From contig NC_081412.1 in assembly GCF_030272615.1 (NCBI RefSeq), positions 544,314,870 through 544,378,869 of the forward strand: a stretch of 64,000 bases of DNA, in the 5' to 3' direction. The notes below the pieces were generated by a model. It was not told where the DNA came from, searched no databases, and was given only the letters and a program-made list of their open reading frames with translations. The stretch is from Cryptomeria japonica. Taxonomy: Eukaryota; Streptophyta; Pinopsida; Cupressales; Cupressaceae. Positions within the stretch are counted from its first letter, which is position 1. Every line of letters starts with the position of its first letter. Of this stretch, positions 34,461-47,026 are shown one piece after another. Both the position numbers and the translations under genes were made by a program.

Positions 34461-35616
34461 GTAAAATATATCATCCTTGAGCTTCCAGGAGCATCTCCTC
34501 ACCTGTGGAGAACCCAACCAATCATTTTTTATTCTTTTTTTTGAGTCTAAGAGACCATCAAGGGTCCTCTTCTTCCCACTAGCCATCTCCTTGGTAGCAT
34601 CCTTTCTTTTTATTTCTCTCTTAGAAAAGGTCTGCTTATCTTGACATCACCTCCCACATTTGCCTTCCTTTTTCTTTTTGGTTTGAGACCAACCTGTTTC
34701 CACTCCATTTTTTGAATCTGCCTCTTCTATAATCTAATTGGATTTACTAGGACAAGGTGTTTAAATAAATCCCAAGAGGATTGGATTATATTTTAGATTC
34801 TTAGAGTAGAGATCTAGATTTAATTATTTCCTATTTCCTCACTCAAGAATCTAACATGATTCAAATTCTCTTTAAAAATAGGACAAGACAACATCTCTTG
34901 GCTCTTATAATTATTTTGGGTATTCAAACTGTTAGAGACATTCAATATTTTGACTAACTAATTATTAAGTTCAAGGTCCAATTTATTACCTCCAATCTCT
35001 AAACTATTGTTATCGATTTGTGTTGCCCCTCTATCTGATAAACTTATATGTGCCGCATCCTGATTGTCTTTTGCAACAATTCTTTCCTTTGATTTTCAAA
35101 TAATATTTTTTATTTTCTCTTTTGGGTCTTCTTCCATTAATGTGATTGCTTCCTTAAGATTGTTTATCTGAGGTAAGCCAGAGTTAACCCCACCTTTAAA
35201 TTGTTCCTCTACATGCTGATGTATAAACTGATCAAGCTTAGACGAGGACATAGTCAAATCATCTATCTATTTCTTTTTATTTTATTTATTAATCTTCTCC
35301 ACCTTAGCAACTTATGGAATATCATAGGATGCCCCATCAACCAAAGGTAGCTCAGAGGTCTTGGTCAAATCAATATTCAAATTAGAAGAAACTAGAGTAG
35401 TATTTTTAGGAGTCGACTATTTCCTTATATTGTGTTTCTTTCAATCATTGATAAAATGTTAATATTTTTTATACTTCACACCATGCTCTATAATTTTTAT
35501 ATTCAATTCTATTTAACACAAGAACCAAATCTTGAGTGAAGGGTTTCATAAATGGGAAGGATAGAGTTGACATGCACATTAACACAAATCTTGACAAAAA
35601 TAGGCCTAAATTTGTT

Positions 35617-35937
35617 TTAGGTTACTTTCTCCATTGCTAGAAGACTCCCAAATGATTCAACACTCCTTTTAAAGATACTAGAGGTCTGAAATTTGAGGGA
35701 GAGGCCTGAGAGACAAATCCAAGTTGGACCCATAACCTGTAGATCCTTCCTAGCATCTAACCCTAGCTTCCATTTGCATAGAGAAAGAAAATTTTGAAAG
35801 TTACTACCATAGGTCCAAGGGCCTTCTATGAGAATCTTGACTAAATCTTCATGATTCACAAAGCTAAAGAGAAATATCCCATTTTCCAAAGCACTAATGT
35901 TTCCATTGCAAATCAACCATTTTCCTAACCTAATCAA
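35617..35937 (-). pseudogene. LINE-D ORF1 part: DUF4283-like domain
   Basis: The frame reads LGKWLICNGNISALENGIFL, FSFVNHEDLVKILIEGPWTY and FQNFLSLCKWKLGLDARKDL. This matches the DUF4283 pattern F...F....D...VL..GPW...G..L.L..W. In plant LINEs the domain sits in the RNA-binding ORF1 protein. ORF1 continues on either side (roughly 34500-36300), but decayed. Confidence 0.75.
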
Positions 35938-36391
35938 TATTAGGACAGAAGCCTAGGGACTTACTGACCAAACAAAGGTTTAGTTCAACAATAGAAACAT
36001 TCAACAAATCTTTAGGGACCTACACTAATTGGCCTTGGATTTTGGAAGATCCCACTAGCTTAATCTAAGGGTAACTTTAACCATTTCAAGAGGGTTGTAT
36101 GCCAATAGTTTTTCAACAAAACTTCCAAGTTCCTCTTTAGAGAAGAAAGAATATAGCTAATACAATAGGGAAGTGAGGGGAAGTATAGCATATATTTGAT
36201 CTACCACAATAGGGGTGTCATTTTTATAACCCAAAGTATTGAAAACAACAAATGCCCCATTACTAGAGATGAAAAAAGATGGGGACTCCTATGGGTACCT
36301 TCCAACCATCATTCTTATTAGGAACTAGCATTGAGAAAGACTAGACATGAGCACTTGGGAAAGAAACCCTAGTAGAGGAAAAAATCATTAA

Positions 36392-36838
36392 TATAGTTTT
36401 CAATGTTCCCATCATCAAACATTCTCAGGTTCTCAAAATTGTGCTTCAAATTTGTCATCTTTTATTGCTTTGTATTCTCATCACCTTCATATACACTACT
36501 CAACTTCTCCCAAACTTCTTTAGCAAACTTCAACCCAAAATTTTTAGCAAATACTGCATCACTTAAATAAAAGATAATTGCAACTTTAGCCTTCACCTTG
36601 TTGTCATATTCCTTAACCTTACCTAGAGTTAGAGGACCAATTACTAGAGCACTATAACCATTCTTGATACTTTCCCATATTGCTGTCAACAAAGATTCCA
36701 AGTGACAATCCATTATTTCCTTCTAATAAGAGTAACTTGTGCCATTGAATATCCATGCTTTGAAATTAACTTCTTGCGTCACTCCAAATCTTCCTTGAGT
36801 GGTTAAGATTATTACGAGGAACCAAGCTCTGTTTCCAA
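36392..36838 (-). pseudogene. N-terminal gag part of Copia-3
   Basis: The frame 36462-36713 starts MDCHLESLLTAIWESIKNGY and contains AKNFGLKFAKEVWEKLSSVY and EGDENTKQ, typical of Copia gag (A...A...W..L...Y). LINE-D cuts it at about 36392, and the gag reading continues at 26325 on the other side of the insertion. Confidence 0.75.
36825..36837 (-). promoter_or_regulatory. Primer-binding site of Copia-3
   Basis: The + strand reads agctctgtttcca, complementary to TGG(T)ATCAGAGCT-type tRNA-Met sites with two differences. It lies one base inside the right LTR. Confidence 0.7.
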
Positions 36839-38425
36839 TTCTTAAAGCACCACAAGACTCAGAGGGGGTGTGAATCAGTCTGGACCTTAAATCACTTTAC
36901 TTATAATATACTGAACTTTAAATGACACAACATATTATTATAATTATGAAACATTAAAGCACAAAGTACAACATACACATAAACACCAATTTTATGTAGA
37001 AAACTCTAAACAAGAAAAAACCATAGTGAAAATTACACTCACAATATGAATAATTGATTACAATGTTTAGGCCTAAGGCCAAGGAGCTCACTACCCCTAA
37101 AAGGACTTGCAAGACTAAGGTGCACAACCTTAGGGAAAGATACAAAGAACTTGATATACCAAGACTCGCTATTTCACCTAGGCAAGATACAAATGAGTGC
37201 ACTATCTACCAAAAGGAACACACCTTCTTTCAATAGGTGTAGAGGATCAATGAATTGAAATGAACAAGATATCCTAATCATGAAATTATCCTTGAACCAT
37301 TGTGTCAAGTGACCAATATCATGGCAAACACATCTGACTACAAACACTATCTCAATTCTCTTTTGCATTTTTCTAATATCAAATATTTTTACACATCAAT
37401 CATATCTAATTCGCATCAACTGAAATTCATCCCACATACAACTTATACATCCACACTCCTATATATACAAAATAATTCATTAAAACCACAGTTAAGGGTT
37501 GTTCATAGATAAAAGAAATAATATTTCATAAATTCAGACACTATAAATATAAAATCGAATGCAATCTACTACAAGAGATAGAGATGACCAAAACACATCA
37601 CCATATAGTATTTCCAAATGACCATAATGAATCATAGACACTAACATATCCTCCAAGGTCAACATCAAATGAAATGTGGAGATAAACAATATAGTGTTCC
37701 CTAACCATTCAAACCAAAAACATCTTGCAATGCATAAAACACAACTTGTATCTACACACACCATAATGAAACCCATATCAACCTTCAAACACAACCACCA
37801 AAGAATATATAAACAAAAGGATCATGATCCAGGTAGGATACACCACCACAGTCAAGTGAGAATTGAACTAGCTGACTGAATTAAACTCAAAACACCTTAA
37901 ATTTACTTTCTAATTAAACCATGACTAGAAAATTGAACTGTAATACTACACAGACTAGATAAACATGTCCTCCAAGACACAACACTTGAATCCACAAATT
38001 AGAGAATCACCAAGCATTCTCTGGACCATTTCTGACAAACTTCCATTGATACAAACAACAATAATAAACTCCACAATCTGCACAAAAAAGTACCTATAAA
38101 CATGATAGTACAATATTATACACAAATCATAAACACTATATCTAGACCACTCTCTATAATCTTCACATACCATAGGAATATAAAGCATTCTTCCAATGGG
38201 ACATTAAAAACTCTTTCTTGCATATTTGAAATTTTCACTACACCATATTTCCAAAAATGCCTCAATATCACTTCCTCTTCACACAACAACATCATAACAT
38301 AAATTTATAGACCATCTATAACACATAGTGACACCAATGATAACACAAGATTTTTTGACATCAATGAAAACATAAGATAGGTTGACATCAATGACAACAC
38401 AACATAACAACTCAAGTTTCCAACA
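36839..38425 (-). repeat. 5' LTR of Copia-3
   Basis: This is the partner of 21792-23375. The boundary at the left is slightly degraded (TTCTTAAAGC versus TGTTGAACA); the right end is TTTCCAACA. Confidence 0.85.
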
Positions 38426-38430
38426 AAATT

Positions 38431-41400
38431 CAGTGTCATAAATTGTATCTTCATACATTTCACTCATTTAGGGATAAATTTGGTGGTTTTACACTCATGC
38501 TTTGATGCATGATTCATTGTGATTAAGCCATAGCCAAATTTGAAATCTCAACACTAATTCAAGGTCATTGTCCTAGATTATCGCTCAAGATACCAAGTTT
38601 ATGGCATCCAACACCCTAGTCCTCTGGGCTATAATTCCTAACACCCTATTCCTCCTAGTTTATAGCACCTAGTGCAATGGTCCAGTCAAATCATGCCCCT
38701 CAATTTGAACCTCCAATGGTTGGCAAGTTGTTAAGTGAGAAAGTGCTCCTCAATGTTGTCTTTCTTTTTTATTTTAAACATATTCATGAATTTGTGAATA
38801 AATACAACTTCCACCCCTTCATTTAATTTATCTTACTACAAGCATTCAATTCCAATTCACACTCCAATTGAAAAAAGCAATCAATCATCTTCAAGGTGGT
38901 GAAGGAGAAACCTAAATTTAATAATTCAAGTTAGCATCTATGATCAAGTTTATGTATTTTCTCCATGAGTGAAGGCATGCATGAACTCCTACCAAGCAAC
39001 ATTAAGATTTTATAAGAGGGTAAAAGCACAATGTTGTGTCACACTTTTATAAAGGAAGTGGCCAACACAAGTAAAATTGTTTAACTTCAACTGCATAAAA
39101 ATATTAATAAAATTTATGTCTGTTATTTTTATTTTTTATAAATTAAAAAATTGACATTTTTTAATATATTCAAAGACATAATTTTTATTGCTCAAAAATG
39201 CCAAAAATTAGGGGTTCTAGTCAATGTCACCAAACAAAATGAAAATAAACTTATTTTTTTCTTATTTCTATTTTTCAAATAGAGGATATATATATGTAGT
39301 ATTAATTTTTTTTTTAATTTTGACGTCTATTTTTCTCGTAATAATATTTTAAAGTCTAGCATAGCTGAATTTGCTAGTTTTCATTTGGCATCACCTTTTC
39401 TCTACTAAATTTATCATTATCACAAAAAAATTATACCCTTTTGGAGAAGATTCTCTCATCTAGTGAAAAATACACTTTTTAAATTTTTTTAATATCATTT
39501 AATATTTATTTCTAAATTTCAAATCAACCTCTTTTTGAACTTAAAAAACCCACTTGCAATGTTTAGAAAATTTAAAAAAATAATCAAAATATAAAAAAAT
39601 TATATGTCCAAATTCATGACTTCGAGCTCTACAAAAGGGTATTTTTTATTTTTGTAAAAAAGTATTTTGCTTGAAGAAAAATTGATCAGAAGTGAAAAGT
39701 TTTAGAAATGTAGACAAAATAGGTGATTTGGCTACCACATCACTTGCCATATAGGTGAGTTCAGTCGAACTGAGTCTGGTCGTACTATTTTGAATTATTT
39801 TGACTTTTTTGTGTTTAGGTGCTGACAAAAAACCCAAAATATGGCACCAATAGCTTGACTGAACTCTATTCGACTGGACTACCAGTGCCATTTCGATGCC
39901 ACACAGGCGCCACATGGTGCCATGCAGCTCTGGCATAGTCTGACTGAACTCGGTCTAGGTGGACTTAGTCTAGCTGAACTTAGTCCAGCCAGACTACCTG
40001 TAGTTAGCCTGAAGTGTGACACAACTCCATGCTTTTACTCGAGACTTCAAGGCAAGAAGATCAAATCAAAGGTATCACTTGTAAATTTCACATTTCCTTA
40101 ATTTTTTTAGCTTCTTCTCTTCAAGGGTAAGCTATCTATTCTAATCATCATTTTTGTAGTGGAGGTTAATTCCTACCAAGGGTTTGACTTATGCAAACCC
40201 CTATACAACCCAACACTTTTCCTCTCTTTACTACATGTAGGTTTCATATCTAGTACTAGAGAGTGACAGATTCGTAGAGTGTAGATTGAGACACATAGTT
40301 CTACATTGTAAACAAGAAGAAATCCCTGGTCTATGGAGTGACACTCTAGTGACAGATACTTTTTAACTAAATTTTTAGGAGAATGATCTACAGAGCACAT
40401 TGATCTAAAATCTGCACATCACAATTGATGGAAACACCTCTGGTCTAGGAAACCTCACTCCAAAGGCTTGTACTTTTAGGTCCATATGTCATAAACAAGT
40501 TATTTTCTACACATCCTTTCCAACTGTGAGTATACTTCTTTTTTTTTAATTATGTATCATTTTTTTTATGCTAATTCTTGTCAATTTCCTAGTTTTTGCA
40601 TCATTTATTATCTTCATCATATCCAATCATATCAATATGCAAAAGATAATAATCGATCACAAGTGCACATCTCTCCTAAGGGAATGAAATTGTGCCTAAT
40701 TGATTGTTCTCCAATTAAATTGATGGGATTGGGAATAATTCCTCATTTGCATGTTTAGACTAGTGAACACCCATTTTCCTACTTTTCAAAAATATACATA
40801 AAATATAGTTTTGGGGGTTCTACCTCTGAAACACCATTAGGTTTCATGACCCTTAAATTCCTAACTAAGGGCCATCCCCTTGAAACCTACAAGGGGGTAC
40901 CTCTCCTTGCAACCTCACACACTCAAATATAAACAATTAAAAAACATTATTGCAAGGTTGAGATACCATTTTCCTAGCACTTCAAAACTTAAAATTTGTT
41001 CCCCATTTCTATATTTGACGTGTCTTCCTTTTTATACCAACATTTTTTTATGTAATTTATCACTCAATTCAAGATTAGTATAAAATAATTGTACCTAACA
41101 TAGAGAATAGGATATCATCAAACTCTCATACCAAATGAAAGAAAGTAGAGGTTTGGAGCATGCTTCCTACAGTAATCCATGAGAGAAGGTATGCGCAAAA
41201 TTTAAATTAATCATATAACTACAAAAAGTCAAACTCAAAAGAAATATACTATTAAATAATGATAAGTATGTGGGAAAAATACTTTTAGAAGAGAAACCCA
41301 CTCTCCAAAGCAATTTAATGCATTATCAATAGTCAAATATTATAATAGAATCAAAATTTAAGGTTTCATAGGAGTAACACCAATGAATTATATAGAGTAA

Positions 41401-43440
41401 TTTTGAAATTTTGATAGCACATTGTAATACTTAAAAAAATTACTATTAAAACTTCTATATTAGTCACCCAATATATAAAAAGTCAAAATACATGAAACTA
41501 TTAAATAGTAATTAAAAAATTAGACCTAAAAATACCCAATATGTGGTTCCCAAATTCCTAGTTAGAAATATAACACCCAAACCCAAGATTAGTCCACATG
41601 TTAAAGATAACATATTCCATATACCTTTCATAAGTTCAATCATAATCTATTCACCAAATTTGTGGATATATTTTCGCTCCATTATCTCCATTCAAAGATG
41701 TCTTATGATGTTTCATAACATGCTTTATAAGATGGTCAAAAAATACAACAGGATCTTAGATCTCTTTTATGAATCATAGATATTTTTATATTTTGAATGT
41801 GAGAGGCCTTTTTTTTGTAGTTCATAACTTTTAATTTGAGAGGCATCTTAGGATGCATTTTTGTTAAATTGTATTGATCAAAGAGATTTAAATATTGTTC
41901 ATTTCTAAAAGAGATGCCAAACCATGTGAAATATTTATTTCCCAAACAACATGAAATATTTATTTTGGCCAAAAATGACTTCTACATAGCCCAAAAATTA
42001 TTTTTCATTCTATAATCTAAAAACTTATGTAATGTTTATTATCTTAAGGTTAGAAACAAGGTTGATACACTTTTTTCTATCAAAATGTGATAAATAAAAT
42101 TGAAAATATTTAATTTACTTTTGTAGTTGATAGATGGTTGTTTACTATTTTGATAATAACATTTGAACCATAATTTAGAATACTTATTTATTATATGTAT
42201 TAGGAAAAAATGAAAAATTGAACTGGGTTGTCCTTATGGTTTGATGGTTTGATCTTGAACACGATGGATTCGATCTAAAGTTCTATAAATTTGATTTATC
42301 ATGAACTAACCTATATTAGCAAATTATAGACTTTCAACACTTGTTCACCCTAAATTCTACAGGATATAGTGATTAAAAACATCTCATGATAATTGTTGGG
42401 TGATCAAGATTAAGCTCTAGTAGATTAGATCCTTTGATTGAACTACTTTGTAGATTTGACTGAAGATTCAAAGATGATATACACAAACATGTACATAGCC
42501 TATACATAGGTAATATATATTCTAATTTCTTTTTCCTTAAAAAAATGAAATGTATTCTAACGATTTTTCCTTATTCAGTCATATGAAATAATTGTATAAT
42601 AAATATATTTAAATATCAAAATATATATTGAATTGATTTACAATAGCATGTAGAAAATATAATTAGTTTATAATTTAAATTTTTTTTTAATTTAAACCAA
42701 ATAATAAATAATAATAAATTAATAATTTCAAAATATAAATCAAATATTTAAAAATGGATATAAATATGAAATACAATAATAAAAAATAAACAATAAATAG
42801 AAAAAAATAAATTGAAAATAAATAAAGATTAGGAGCAACTTGTTAATATACATATATAAAAAAAGAACTAAACTAGTTAAGAAAATAGAGTTGAAAACAA
42901 ATAAAGAATAGCACCAACTAGGGGAGATGGCCCTATACATGTGCACCCTAACTTCATGCTTCTCAAAATCTCACGTGGACATTTCAAAACTTTCTCAATT
43001 TTATACAATAGCTTATTTGTCAAATCCCCTACTTTAAAATTCCATTTCTTGAGTCCACATGGCCAAATATGATACCACATCAACATGCATTTTTGTGAAG
43101 GTGTCCAAAATGGTTCCAAATTGTCATAGGACCAATAGGTGCGCACTAAGTCATGTTTACTTGTGCACTGTGTGGCATCACATGATTGGTTACTTTTTGA
43201 ATTTTAAAGGTACTTTTTTGGGGATAAGCATTGACATGACATTTTTAGAGCACCACTATTGATCTCATTTTGTCCAAGTACTATAGCATGTATTGGTACC
43301 TGCTCACCTATTGACCCTCTCCTCTAGTTAATATCTAAAACAATAAGTAAATATCAAAAAACTAAAAAAGCTTGTTATTAATATTTAATTATATATATAG
43401 GTAAATAAAATTAAAGTTAAATGAAAATATAAATATTTCA
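38431..43440. other. Unassigned AT-rich intergenic DNA
   Basis: I see no coding domain on either strand. The only structured part is a small repeat cluster at 39745-40005. The remainder is AT-rich, with runs of A or T and short chance frames. Confidence 0.5.
39745..40005. repeat. Cluster of short degenerate repeats (CTGAACTTAGTC type)
   Basis: Motifs like ctgaactcggtctagg, tggacttagtctag and ctgaacttagtccag follow each other directly at about 39952-39986. Related or inverted forms (gttcagtcgaactgagtctgg, cttgactgaactctattcgac) occur at ~39758 and ~39854. The ~15-bp unit is degenerate and appears in both orientations. Confidence 0.7.
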
Positions 43441-44106
43441 CAGTTAATGAGTTAAGTATCAATGGTCTCACCGAGTCTTTGAGGCATGAAATATTGTATT
43501 ATTATATTCTTTCTACCTCTCTTTTCGATGATGCCTATATAACATCTAAGATACACCTTAGACTGTATTTATTAACTAATTGAAAATCAAATATGATAAT
43601 CTTTTAATATTCAAATCAATAATTTTGCCGAGAGGCATCTACAATGAAATCAAAATGTTCGTAAACAAAAATCCATTTTTGAAACAATTTGACATGCAAA
43701 TGACGGGTAAATGCATGAAATATGCCATGTTTCAGTTTTTATGAAGGTGTTATTTTATTACTCCAAATAAAATAAAATATCTCTCAACATATTTTACATA
43801 TATTTTTTAAATATAAATATACTAGTTTAATATAACTTATAAAAGGCACACTTGACCATATTAATTGAAAATCTGAATACAACTAAATTCTAGGTACTGT
43901 TTATACATTGTCTCTCTTTTGAAATGCTAAGAAGTTTAGCGAATTGTAGCATGTACGGATTCACATCATAACGTAAGGCCTCCGCATGGTTGACTCACAC
44001 CAATCCTGCCATCGGAGGAGATGACTTAACATGTTATATAGAAATTAGTGAAGCAAATTTTCTAGTGGTGTATTATTCATATTACCTCAACATAAAGATT
44101 ATAGGT
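43440..44106 (+). repeat. 5' flank of GLR-1, duplicated upstream of GLR-2
   Basis: Blocks such as GTCTCACC.....TTT...GG.GGAATA.TGTA and CTGCCATCGGAGGA.AT.A.TTAACAT recur upstream of GLR-2 (about 60055-60536). The duplication unit therefore included upstream DNA of several hundred bases. A core promoter cannot be identified with confidence. Confidence 0.65.
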
Positions 44107-47026
44107 ATGGCCAACAGAGCCAATTCTGGGTGTGAAGTTGGGGTGCGGATTGCGTTGGGTGCTCTTTTGTTTTGTGCTGCTGCCCTAGGAGAAGTGAAAG
44201 CTCCATCAATAAATATAGGTGCTATAATCGCGTTGAACACAACTAATGGAAAAATAGCTGAGACTGCTATTGAATTGGCGGTTGAAGACGTAAACAGAAA
44301 CACCAGGATTCTGAATGGCACTTTCCTCAACATTCATATCCGAGACTCCAAACAAGATGCACTCACAGGCGTTTCTGCAGGTAACAAAACCTCCTCTTAA
44401 CGGAATCGACTGTTTATTATTGCTCTCTTTTTATATTCATTTTTTTTTGGAATAAAACAGAATATTAATGGGTTGCCGTGTAATGGATATTGCAGCATTG
44501 GAGCTGATAAGAAAAGGATGTGTAAGCATAGTCGGCCCACAGACATCCGTGGTGGGTGAGTTCGTTGGGAATTTGGGCGTTGCAGCGCATGTTCCAATTG
44601 TGACATTTGGTGCAACGAATCCCTCTCTCTCCATGCATCGATACCCTTACTTCATTCGTGCAGTGCCCAATGATAAAATGCAAATGAAGGCAATAGCAAA
44701 GCTGATAGAGGAGTATAAATGGACGGATGTAGCGCTTGTGTATGTAGATGACGATTTGGGCATAGGGGCAATCCCGGCCTTAAACGATGCCTTGCGAGAT
44801 GCGAGGGCCAAAATTGTTTTAAAAGCTGCAGTGCGTCCCCAGGCCAATGTCTCTTCAATAAGAATGCTTCTTCAGGATGAGTTGATCGGGCTGAAGTCGC
44901 GAGTATTCATCGTGCATATGGATGCTGAATTGGCCCTATTCCTGTTTTCCGAGGCGTACAAATTAAGAATGATAAGCAGTGATTATGTATGGATCATTTC
45001 CGACGGATTTGCCAATCTACTAGATTCCGTCGACGCTAATTCTTTCCTCTCTATGAATGGTGTGTTGGGGGTCAAAAGAAAACTCATACAAACCGACCAG
45101 CCAAGGCTGAATGAATCTGCTAAAAGATGGAAGCAGCGGTTTAGAGTCCAGAATCCTACAATACCAAACATGGAATTAAATGCCCGCGCAATTGTTGCAT
45201 ATGATACGGTATGGGCGCTTGCTTTTGCAATCGATCGTCTCCTGCATATGAAATCGTGCAAGGGTGGTTTCTCAGAGATCTCTAGTAGCACCAAAGTTTT
45301 GAATTTTAAGGTTTTTGACGGTGGAGACCAATTGCTTAAAGAGATCCTAGAGACAAACTTTCTCGGCCTGAGCAGCCCTGTTCAAATAAGTCGTGAAAGC
45401 GGAGAACCTTTGGAGTGCTCATATGATATAATAAATGTTGTTGAAAATAATTATAGCGTAATTGGGTCGTGGACAGAAAGGGACCTGAATATATCTTGGA
45501 AACGAGAGATTCATTGGGGCAGTGGATCAACAAAGACGCCACGCGGATGAAAGATACCTGCGCCAGGCAAGAAACTGAATATAGCGGTGCCTTGGCAGCA
45601 AGTATTTTCACCATTCCTCAATGTGAAACTAGATCATGACAGTCCAGGTGCACAAAACCAGACTAACGAGATTAGAGGCTTCTGTATTGATGTGTTCAAA
45701 TCGATGCTCAAAAGATTGGATTATGAATTGCCCTTTGAACCGATACCTTATGGAACTGGCAGTGTCACTGCAGGCTACTATGATGATCTCGTCTACCAGG
45801 TCTATCTCCAGGTCAGTCGACTTATTTGTTCCTTTCTGCATTGTAAATCTATATTTCCAGCCGACTGACTGAAATTAAATGTGAAATAATTAACAGAACT
45901 TCGATGCGGTTGTGGGAGATGTAACGGTGCTTGCAAATCGGAGCAGGTATGTGGATTTCACACAACCGTATACGGAGTCGGGACTGATAATTATCGTAGC
46001 AATTTCAGACAAGCGATCAAGTGATTCCTGGGCCTTCCTGCACCCCTTTACTCCAGCCATGTGGATAACTACTGTTACATTTTTCATTTTCACGGGAGCT
46101 GTTGTTTGGTTTTTGGAGCACAGACAAAATCGGCAATTTAGAGGGAAACCAGTCTTGACATTCATCTGGTACTTCTCCTGTTCACACGCTATTTGTCTCT
46201 ATACCATTATTCACAAATCACATCACATCATGAGTTTATATGATAGTTAAATATTGATTTAGAGCATTTTATTAATGGGTCTAGTGAATGTGTTTGCAAT
46301 TATTTGCAAATTTGCTATTGTCGATTTCCTTACAACATACGAAATTTTCAGATTTTCCTGATTCAATTACTTCGTCTTTAATACGCAGGTTTTCATTTTC
46401 CACACTGTTTACGACTCAAAGTAACAAGATTATATCCCTTCTTTTCATGTCTGATGGTCAAACTATAGTGCAATTTTCAGTGCTTTAGAATTCTAATTTA
46501 ATTTTGTTGATTGGGCAGGGGAGAGGATTGTAAGCTGTCTGGGTAGAGCAGTGGTCGCAATTTGGCTTTTTGTAGTTTTTGTGTTAGTGTCTAGTTACAC
46601 CGCCAGCCTGTCTTCGATGCTTACAGTCAAACAAATTAATGTACCAAATGTTGAGAACCTTGAGTCTCTAATCGCCCAAAATTTGCCAATCGGGTATCAC
46701 CAGGGATCTTTCATAGACAAGTATTTGGTACAACAGCTTGTTGTGGATGAAAGCGCACTTCGCCCATAGTCATCTGCACAAGAGTCCGCCGATGCACTGA
46801 AGAAGGGATCGAATAACGGAGGAGTGGCTGCCATATTTGAAGAGCAAATTATTTATTAAAGCTATGAGATTTCCACAATCCATTTTGTATTTCTAGTGTA
46901 TTTTTTCTGGATTCAATTGTGTGAATAAAAAAAAATAAAAAATACACACAATTGAATCCACAAAAAATACACTAGAAAGAGCAAATTATTGCTTAAAATT
47001 TGTTTCTGTCAAAAGGATGCAATGAC
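44107..47026 (+). pseudogene. Glutamate-receptor-like gene copy 1 (GLR-1), pseudogene
   Basis: The exons parallel GLR-2: exon 1 44107-44380, exon 2 44496-45811, exon 3 45897-46168, a 32-base exon 4 46389-46420 and exon 5 from 46519, all with GT-AG borders. The product would be a plasma-membrane ligand-gated cation channel. It would have a signal peptide (VRIALGALLFCAAALG), an amino-terminal ANF-receptor domain, S1 (VVGDVTVLANRSRYVDFTQP), M1, pore, M3 (SSYTASLSSMLT) and S2. It is dead. Exon 2 has TGA at 45548-45550 where GLR-2 has TGG, exon 5 has TAG at 46767-46769, a 124-bp insertion interrupts exon 5 at 46854, exon 3 lacks three codons present in GLR-2, and similarity ends at about 47026 without exon 6 (S2 end, M4). 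Confidence 0.92.
46841..46990. mobile_element. 124-bp foldback insertion with 13-bp target duplication in GLR-1 exon 5
   Basis: The sequence agagcaaattatt occurs at 46841-46853 and again at 46978-46990. The stretch between them is absent from GLR-2. The insertion contains an almost perfect inverted repeat (46890-46923 with 46945-46978; arms of 34 bases read TTTCTAGTGTATTTTTTCTGG... and its complement) around an A-rich loop. It could be a foldback element or a short retroposed sequence; no family is recognised. Confidence 0.85.

Larger units (their letters stand above)
26326..36391 (-). mobile_element. LINE-D: old plant L1-type LINE with ORF1, ORF2 and ORF3, inserted in Copia-3 gag
   Basis: The gag of Copia-3 is interrupted here. 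Both breakpoints show a similar stretch (tatgtagctctcaat near 26312-26326 and tatagttttcaat near 36392-36404), a probable degraded target duplication. On the minus strand the order is ORF1 (DUF4283 at 35617-35937), endonuclease from ~34455, RT ~33400-31900 (FVDDT at ~32370), RNase H 29290-28850 and an ORF3 remnant (~28300-26500). The 3' end reads CCTTGCCTAAGTAATCAAAAG. LINE-C (~29430-30866) is inserted in it. Without LINE-C the length is ~8.6 kb, similar to LINE-B. It is heavily decayed. Confidence 0.8.
21792..38425 (-). mobile_element. Old Ty1/Copia element with 1.59-kb LTRs (Copia-3), hosting two nested LINEs
   Basis: Two long direct repeats, 21792-23375 and 36839-38425, start TGTTG and end CAACA, or slight variants of these. 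They are flanked by aaact (21787-21791) and aaatt (38426-38430), a near-matching 5-bp duplication. A primer-binding site lies inside the right LTR and a clear polypurine tract inside the left one, so the element reads on the minus strand. Without the LINE-D insertion the interior is ~3.4 kb and shows gag, zinc-knuckle, protease and small RT-like parts. It is broken, with many breaks. The strongly diverged LTRs indicate high age. Confidence 0.88.

Noticed and set aside
44468-44495. Upstream ATG in frame with GLR-1 exon 2 as an alternative start
   Set aside because: It sits in intron 1 before a proper acceptor (GATATTGCAG), and exon 1 with signal peptide joins in phase at the splice site. The same holds at 60917 in GLR-2.
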